Shown: piece after piece, positions 60,415-64,000 of the stretch
Position numbering within the stretch: the first letter of the stretch is position 1
Layout of the letters: each line of letters begins with the position of its first letter
Source of the DNA: Taibaiella sp965229095
Lineage (GTDB): Bacteria > Bacteroidota > Bacteroidia > Chitinophagales > Chitinophagaceae
DNA: 64,000 nucleotides
Direction: 5' to 3'
NCBI GenBank assembly: GCA_965229095.1
Contig: OZ245855.1
Span: 4,030,001 to 4,094,000, forward strand
Notes under the pieces: model-generated
Told to the model about the DNA's origin: nothing
The model's input: only the letters and a program-made list of their open reading frames with translations
Databases searched by the model: none
Program-made: the position numbers and the translations under genes

Positions 60415-61218
60415 ATGAAAAAGTTATTGTCGATTGCCGCAGCGCTTATCGTTATATCAGGTTTAACCTCCTGTGAAAAGGTAATAGATGTAAAGCTGGA
60501 TAATGCGGATAAAAAAGTAGTTATCGATGCCGTTCTTACGGATCATGAAGGAGGTTGCTTAGTAAAAGTATCGCAGACCAAGAACTTCAGCGATGATAAT
60601 ACGTTCAACGGCCTTAGCGGCGCCGTGGTCAACATTAAAAACCCGGATGGGACAGTTACCCCCCTTACCGAAGCCACTCCAGGTGTTTATAAGCACGCAA
60701 CTTTAATGGGTACGCCGGGTAAGTCTTACCAGCTTTCGGTAACAGTTAATGGCACCACCTATATCGGTACTTCTGTAATGCCGGAAGCAGTAGTGCTGGA
60801 CAGTGTCTATGTCAAAACGCAGAAGTTCTTTGATGAAGACGAGACCTTTGCCAATGTGATCTTTAACGATCCAGCCGGTGTAAAGAATTATTATCGCATG
60901 GTTCAGTTCATCAATGGTAAAAAGTCGAAAGGAAATTTCAATATGGATGATGACCTGAGCGATGGTAAATTGTTCAATAGCACTTTGTATTTCTTTGCCG
61001 ATGATGATAAAGACAAGATAAAGCCAGGCGACCTGGTAACCGTGGAAATGCAGTGTATCGATGCAAACGTGTACAAATACTGGTTCAGTCTGGATCAGAG
61101 CGCAACGGGCTCTTCGCAATCCGCAGCGCCGTCTAACCCGGTTTCCAACCTTTCGGGAGGCGCTTTAGGTTATTTCAGCGCGCAGGTTGTTTCCCGTTTA
61201 TCGGTAGTTGCACCTTAG
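60415..61218 (+). CDS. DUF4249 lipoprotein
   Basis: 267 aa from the ATG at 60415 (MKKLLSIAAALIVISGLTSC, lipobox GLTSC). DUF4249 pattern: CEKVIDVKLDNADKKVVIDA at the start, VSQTKNFSDDNTFNGLSGA, an Ig-like part (GTPGKSYQLSVTVNGTTYIG) and the C-terminal segment VSNLSGGALGYFSAQVVSRL. These lipoproteins are usually encoded next to TonB receptors of the short regulatory-like type and may act as the surface lid or binding protein. It is co-transcribed with the receptor; a strong hairpin follows. Confidence 0.88.
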   Translation: MKKLLSIAAALIVISGLTSCEKVIDVKLDNADKKVVIDAVLTDHEGGCLVKVSQTKNFSDDNTFNGLSGAVVNIKNPDGTVTPLTEATPGVYKHATLMGTPGKSYQLSVTVNGTTYIGTSVMPEAVVLDSVYVKTQKFFDEDETFANVIFNDPAGVKNYYRMVQFINGKKSKGNFNMDDDLSDGKLFNSTLYFFADDDKDKIKPGDLVTVEMQCIDANVYKYWFSLDQSATGSSQSAAPSNPVSNLSGGALGYFSAQVVSRLSVVAP

Positions 61219-61236
61219 TATATTGATTTCAAAGTA

Positions 61237-61275
61237 GAGCGGGGCCGCGAATCGAAGATTCGCGGCCCCGCTCTT
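61237..61275 (+). terminator. Terminator after the DUF4249 gene
   Basis: A perfect 17-bp GC-rich stem (61237-61253 with 61257-61273, GAA loop) with little T tract. Confidence 0.8.
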
Positions 61276-61306
61276 GCTTAGGCATCCCTGATCTTATATG
61301 GGCAAT

Positions 61307-61338
61307 AAAAGCGGGGACAGTGAATCGCTGTCCCCGCT
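61307..61338 (-). terminator. Terminator of the tryptophan dioxygenase gene
   Basis: A perfect 11-bp stem (AGCGGGGACAG / CTGTCCCCGCT, 7-nt loop), followed on the minus strand by TTTATTG. Confidence 0.85.
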
Positions 61339-61363
61339 GTGTTGTTAATAAAGTAAAGAGGGA

Positions 61364-62407
61364 TTACCGGTTATATCCCAACTCCGCTTTTAATTGCTGC
61401 GGGAGGTCAGGTACCTGGTGCCTGGGTAGTAAGAAAGAAGTCAGCTCGGCGATCTCTTTAAAGATAGTATGACTGTCTGCTGCCGCTTTCAGGTAACCTG
61501 CGCCGGTACTGCCACCGGTACCCACGCGTTTCCCGATCGTACGTTGCACCATGTGGATATGCCTGTGCCGCCACAGCGACAGCAGCTCATCTATTTCCAG
61601 CAAAGTGCTGAGTAATTCATATGGGAATTGCAGCAGGGGATAGTCGCGGTACAGCATGATGAAAAAAGCGCTCCTGCTGGCCTGGCTGCTCAGCCTCCTG
61701 TCGGCAGGATACTCGCTCTCCTTGATGAAAAGGCGGTCGAACGTTTCCAGGTTTTGCTGTTCTACAGGAGAAAGACCATCGGCATAAGTCTTCCTGTAGC
61801 TCGACCAGAAAGGATGTTCGTCCTTGTCCTGCTCTGCATGCCAATAGCTGTGTTCTTTACAGAAAGGCATACGTTCCAGCCATCTGTTCAGCAATACCAG
61901 CAAAGATTCTTCGGCTTCGGCCTGCTTTACCCGGTTAATGTCCGTTTCATTCAATTGGGAAAGATAATACTCCTGCCCGAAGCGATGCTCGTAATTCAAT
62001 CCCAGCGCAGCTTCTATCATTTTGAACTGGATGCTCTGGAAGCCGGAGGCGGGACGCAGCAGATCCCTGAAATCGAGGAAATCCAGCGGCGTCATGGTTT
62101 CTATTACCGTTATCTGGTCGACCAATACCTGCAGTATCGTGCAGATACGTTTAAGGCGATGCACCGAGTTATATATATCGGGAGAGTTATCGGCTACATT
62201 CGACTGCCGGAATATATTGCGTACGATGTCCAGCTCATGTAATATCTGTTTGAACCATAGCTCGTAAGTCTGATGGATAATGACAAAGAGCATCTCGTCA
62301 TCCGCTTTAATGCCTTCCTTGGCGCTCTCCGGTTGCTGGGCGTTGAGTATTTTGTCCAGTTGCAAGTATTCGCTGTAATACACCGGAGGTCTTTGTTTCT
62401 TTTCCAT
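61364..62407 (-). CDS. kynA: Tryptophan 2,3-dioxygenase
   Basis: Heme enzyme that opens the indole ring of L-tryptophan to N-formylkynurenine, the first step of the kynurenine route. 347 aa. Seen: VYYSEYLQLDKILNAQQPES, DEMLFVIIHQTYELWFKQIL followed by HELD, LRPASGFQSIQFKMIEAALG, and WRHRHIHMVQRTIGKRVGTG with the proximal heme His and the substrate-binding GTGGSTG loop. No other kynurenine gene is in the window. It lies 47 nt downstream of gldG on the same strand and could be read through from it, although the roles are unrelated. Confidence 0.94.
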   Translation of the reverse strand: MEKKQRPPVYYSEYLQLDKILNAQQPESAKEGIKADDEMLFVIIHQTYELWFKQILHELDIVRNIFRQSNVADNSPDIYNSVHRLKRICTILQVLVDQITVIETMTPLDFLDFRDLLRPASGFQSIQFKMIEAALGLNYEHRFGQEYYLSQLNETDINRVKQAEAEESLLVLLNRWLERMPFCKEHSYWHAEQDKDEHPFWSSYRKTYADGLSPVEQQNLETFDRLFIKESEYPADRRLSSQASRSAFFIMLYRDYPLLQFPYELLSTLLEIDELLSLWRHRHIHMVQRTIGKRVGTGGSTGAGYLKAAADSHTIFKEIAELTSFLLPRHQVPDLPQQLKAELGYNR

Positions 62408-62454
62408 AACTATAATTTATTCGTAGGTGTTATCCCCTTTACTGTCCGGGGGCC

Positions 62455-64000
62455 TTATGCATATTTTCTTTTTCTTACAAAAGAGAAGACGGAACCCAGC
62501 AGGAGGATGGCAATAACGGGGACGCCGATATTGATAAACTGCCATTTGCTTCTTTCCTTTTCTACGATCTTAGGATCGAGGATGCGGTTGTCAAAGCTCT
62601 TGTTTCTTGCCGCCAGCAAGTTGTCTTCGTCGGTCATATATTCCATGCAGTTGAGCAGGAAGCTCCTGTTGTCGTAGCGCATAGATTGGTCGAACATATA
62701 AACGCCCATCTCCAGCGGTCCTTTTCTTTCGGAATACTCATTGGTCAATATATCGGCATCGCCGGTTACGATCATTTTTCCTGGATGCTCTGCCTTCGTC
62801 TTTACCGTAAGCCTTAAGGAGTCTATCATATTGGCAACAGGTATCGGACGGCGCGTGGCATAAGGGGAGCTGAAATTTCCTTCAAGCAATACCGCTACGG
62901 CCAGGTTTTGTTTCGGGAAAGCAGCCGGGTTAAGCGGTTCTATGGCCGATTGCAGGATGATGGGCAATGGCGCGGCTTCGGTCCTGCTGTATTTGCTGGA
63001 TGCCAGCAATACTGTTTTTTGTATCGCAGGATCATTGGTATTGAAATCGATGCTGCTTACGAAGCGTCCCAGCACACCGTCCAGGTGCTTTACCAGGGGA
63101 TGGTCGCTTCCAGCAGCCAGTACTGGGAAATATACCCAGGGAAGCATATTGGATGCGGAATTGGCAGCGCTGGTCTGTATCGGGATAAAAGCATGTCCCA
63201 CGGCATCTTCAATCACATTCGTATTTACCCTAACCCCATAGCTGAACAGAAGATCGTTGAGGTTCAGATCGACTGCCATAGCGTTGAAATGACCGCTGCG
63301 CAAGCTGTCCAGGGTACCGGTTACGGTGTTCAGGCTCCAGAATATATTGCCGCCGTTCATAACATACTGATCGATCTTGAATTTGTCGCGTTCGTCAAAA
63401 GCAAGGGTAGGCCTGTTGACCAGAATGGCTTTAAAAGAAGAAGGGATAGCCGTATGTTGGCCGATGTCGAAAGTATCGATCCGGTAGAACTGTTGCAAGG
63501 TAAACAGCGCAGCGCCGATATGGGGGTCGAATTGTTCCCCGTTGCCTGTGAGGTAAGCTATGGCTGGTCTTTCGGCCCGGCTTAGCTGGTGGATGCCGTT
63601 GGCCAGGTTGTATTCCAGCAGCATTTCCGACTTAAGCAGGATCTGCCGGCCCAGGGTAAAGGTATTGGATTCCTGGAGAAACACCGGGTAGGCAACCGAT
63701 GCTCCTTGTTTATCCACCATCGTGATCAATGCCCAGGGAAAAACCATTTGCTGGCTCGTTCCTTTCTTGCCGTCATTGCGGATCACGGGAATGCCTTCCA
63801 TATGGTATTTCTTCAGGATCGCTAAAGCAGAAGTGTCTTTGCCTAATGGATCGATAACCCGGTAGCTGACTTTATTGTTGCTGATATCCCTGAAATGACG
63901 AAGTGTTTCTTCGGTGCTGTAAGAAAGCCGTTTGAAAGGCGCCGACAGATCGTCGCCATCGAGGAATACAAGTACTTCGACCTTCTGGTCAAGGCCTTTC
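62455..64000 (-). CDS. gldG: Gliding-motility ABC transporter component GldG (5' end outside window)
   Basis: The frame is open to base 64000. The codons upstream of the internal ATG at 63801 encode VEVLVFLDGDDLSAPFKRLS and YRVIDPLGKDTSALAI, the normal N-terminal part of GldG, so the gene continues beyond the window. The visible 515 codons include VNRPTLAFDERDKFKIDQYV followed by MNGGNIFW, MIVTGDADILTNEYSERKGP, and a C-terminal membrane helix (FINIGVPVIAILLLGSVFSF) followed by VRKRKYA. GldG with GldA and GldF forms an ABC-type complex needed for gliding in Flavobacterium; its transported substrate is unknown. It supports a gliding, T9SS-bearing lifestyle. gldF should lie just beyond the right edge. 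Confidence 0.9.
   Translation of the reverse strand, partial: KGLDQKVEVLVFLDGDDLSAPFKRLSYSTEETLRHFRDISNNKVSYRVIDPLGKDTSALAILKKYHMEGIPVIRNDGKKGTSQQMVFPWALITMVDKQGASVAYPVFLQESNTFTLGRQILLKSEMLLEYNLANGIHQLSRAERPAIAYLTGNGEQFDPHIGAALFTLQQFYRIDTFDIGQHTAIPSSFKAILVNRPTLAFDERDKFKIDQYVMNGGNIFWSLNTVTGTLDSLRSGHFNAMAVDLNLNDLLFSYGVRVNTNVIEDAVGHAFIPIQTSAANSASNMLPWVYFPVLAAGSDHPLVKHLDGVLGRFVSSIDFNTNDPAIQKTVLLASSKYSRTEAAPLPIILQSAIEPLNPAAFPKQNLAVAVLLEGNFSSPYATRRPIPVANMIDSLRLTVKTKAEHPGKMIVTGDADILTNEYSERKGPLEMGVYMFDQSMRYDNRSFLLNCMEYMTDEDNLLAARNKSFDNRILDPKIVEKERSKWQFINIGVPVIAILLLGSVFSFVRKRKYA

Overview
The window is chromosomal DNA from a member of the Bacteroidota, most likely the Chitinophagaceae. The evidence is two giant proteins with type IX secretion C-terminal tails, a GldG gliding gene, a sigma/FecR pair with a TonB-dependent receptor, split-type MetH, DUF4249 and DUF4476 proteins, and repeated TAnnTTTG promoter elements with no Shine-Dalgarno sites. 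No tRNA, rRNA, CRISPR array, insertion sequence or prophage was seen. Coding density is high and most genes end in strong, often bidirectional hairpin terminators.

Layout. 0-7.7 kb: two paralogous T9SS-exported, Ig/PKD-rich surface proteins. 7.8-22 kb: housekeeping genes (ispE, an orphan LolD/MacB-type ATPase with a cobalamin adenosyltransferase, a beta-barrel protein, GNAT, metH, VOC, asd, glmM, a methyltransferase, PAP2, an LTA-synthase-like protein, an SDR enzyme). A two-copy intergenic hairpin repeat lies at 10.1-10.5 kb. 22-31 kb: an AraC regulator, envelope proteins (DUF4476, DUF6029, TlpA, DUF1634), gpsA, a short MutS homologue, hpt and a palindromic intergenic element. 30.5-44.4 kb: three exported serine peptidases around fabG and fabH, then sufBCD and a GltB-like flavoprotein. 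44.5-45.2 kb: a compact operon of three Cys-rich peptides with a shared double-glycine leader, which look like RiPP (class I lanthipeptide-like) precursors with no modifying enzymes nearby. 45.2-50.4 kb: a beta-barrel protein, rng, a 31-residue very basic protein, a TPR protein, a GGGPS-family enzyme and mscL.

50.4-61.2 kb is the most interesting region. An ECF sigma factor and FecR anti-sigma factor are followed by a protein that joins an STN signalling domain to a carboxypeptidase-regulatory-like domain, LA_2272-type surface repeats and a probable beta-barrel. Next come a second LA_2272-repeat protein, a GIN-domain lipoprotein, DUF4288 and murB, and then a TonB-dependent receptor with a DUF4249 lipoprotein. 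The same bipartite sequence, ATAGGGGTA-N14-TGTCCTAT with identical spacing, lies directly upstream of the sigma gene, the second repeat protein and the TonB receptor. I infer that this is the sigma factor's own promoter and that these genes form one autoregulated cell-surface signalling regulon, in which the STN domain sits on a repeat/barrel protein instead of on the TonB receptor.

61.3-64 kb: tryptophan 2,3-dioxygenase and the 3' part of gldG, which runs off the window. All functions are read from sequence motifs by eye; no database search was run.
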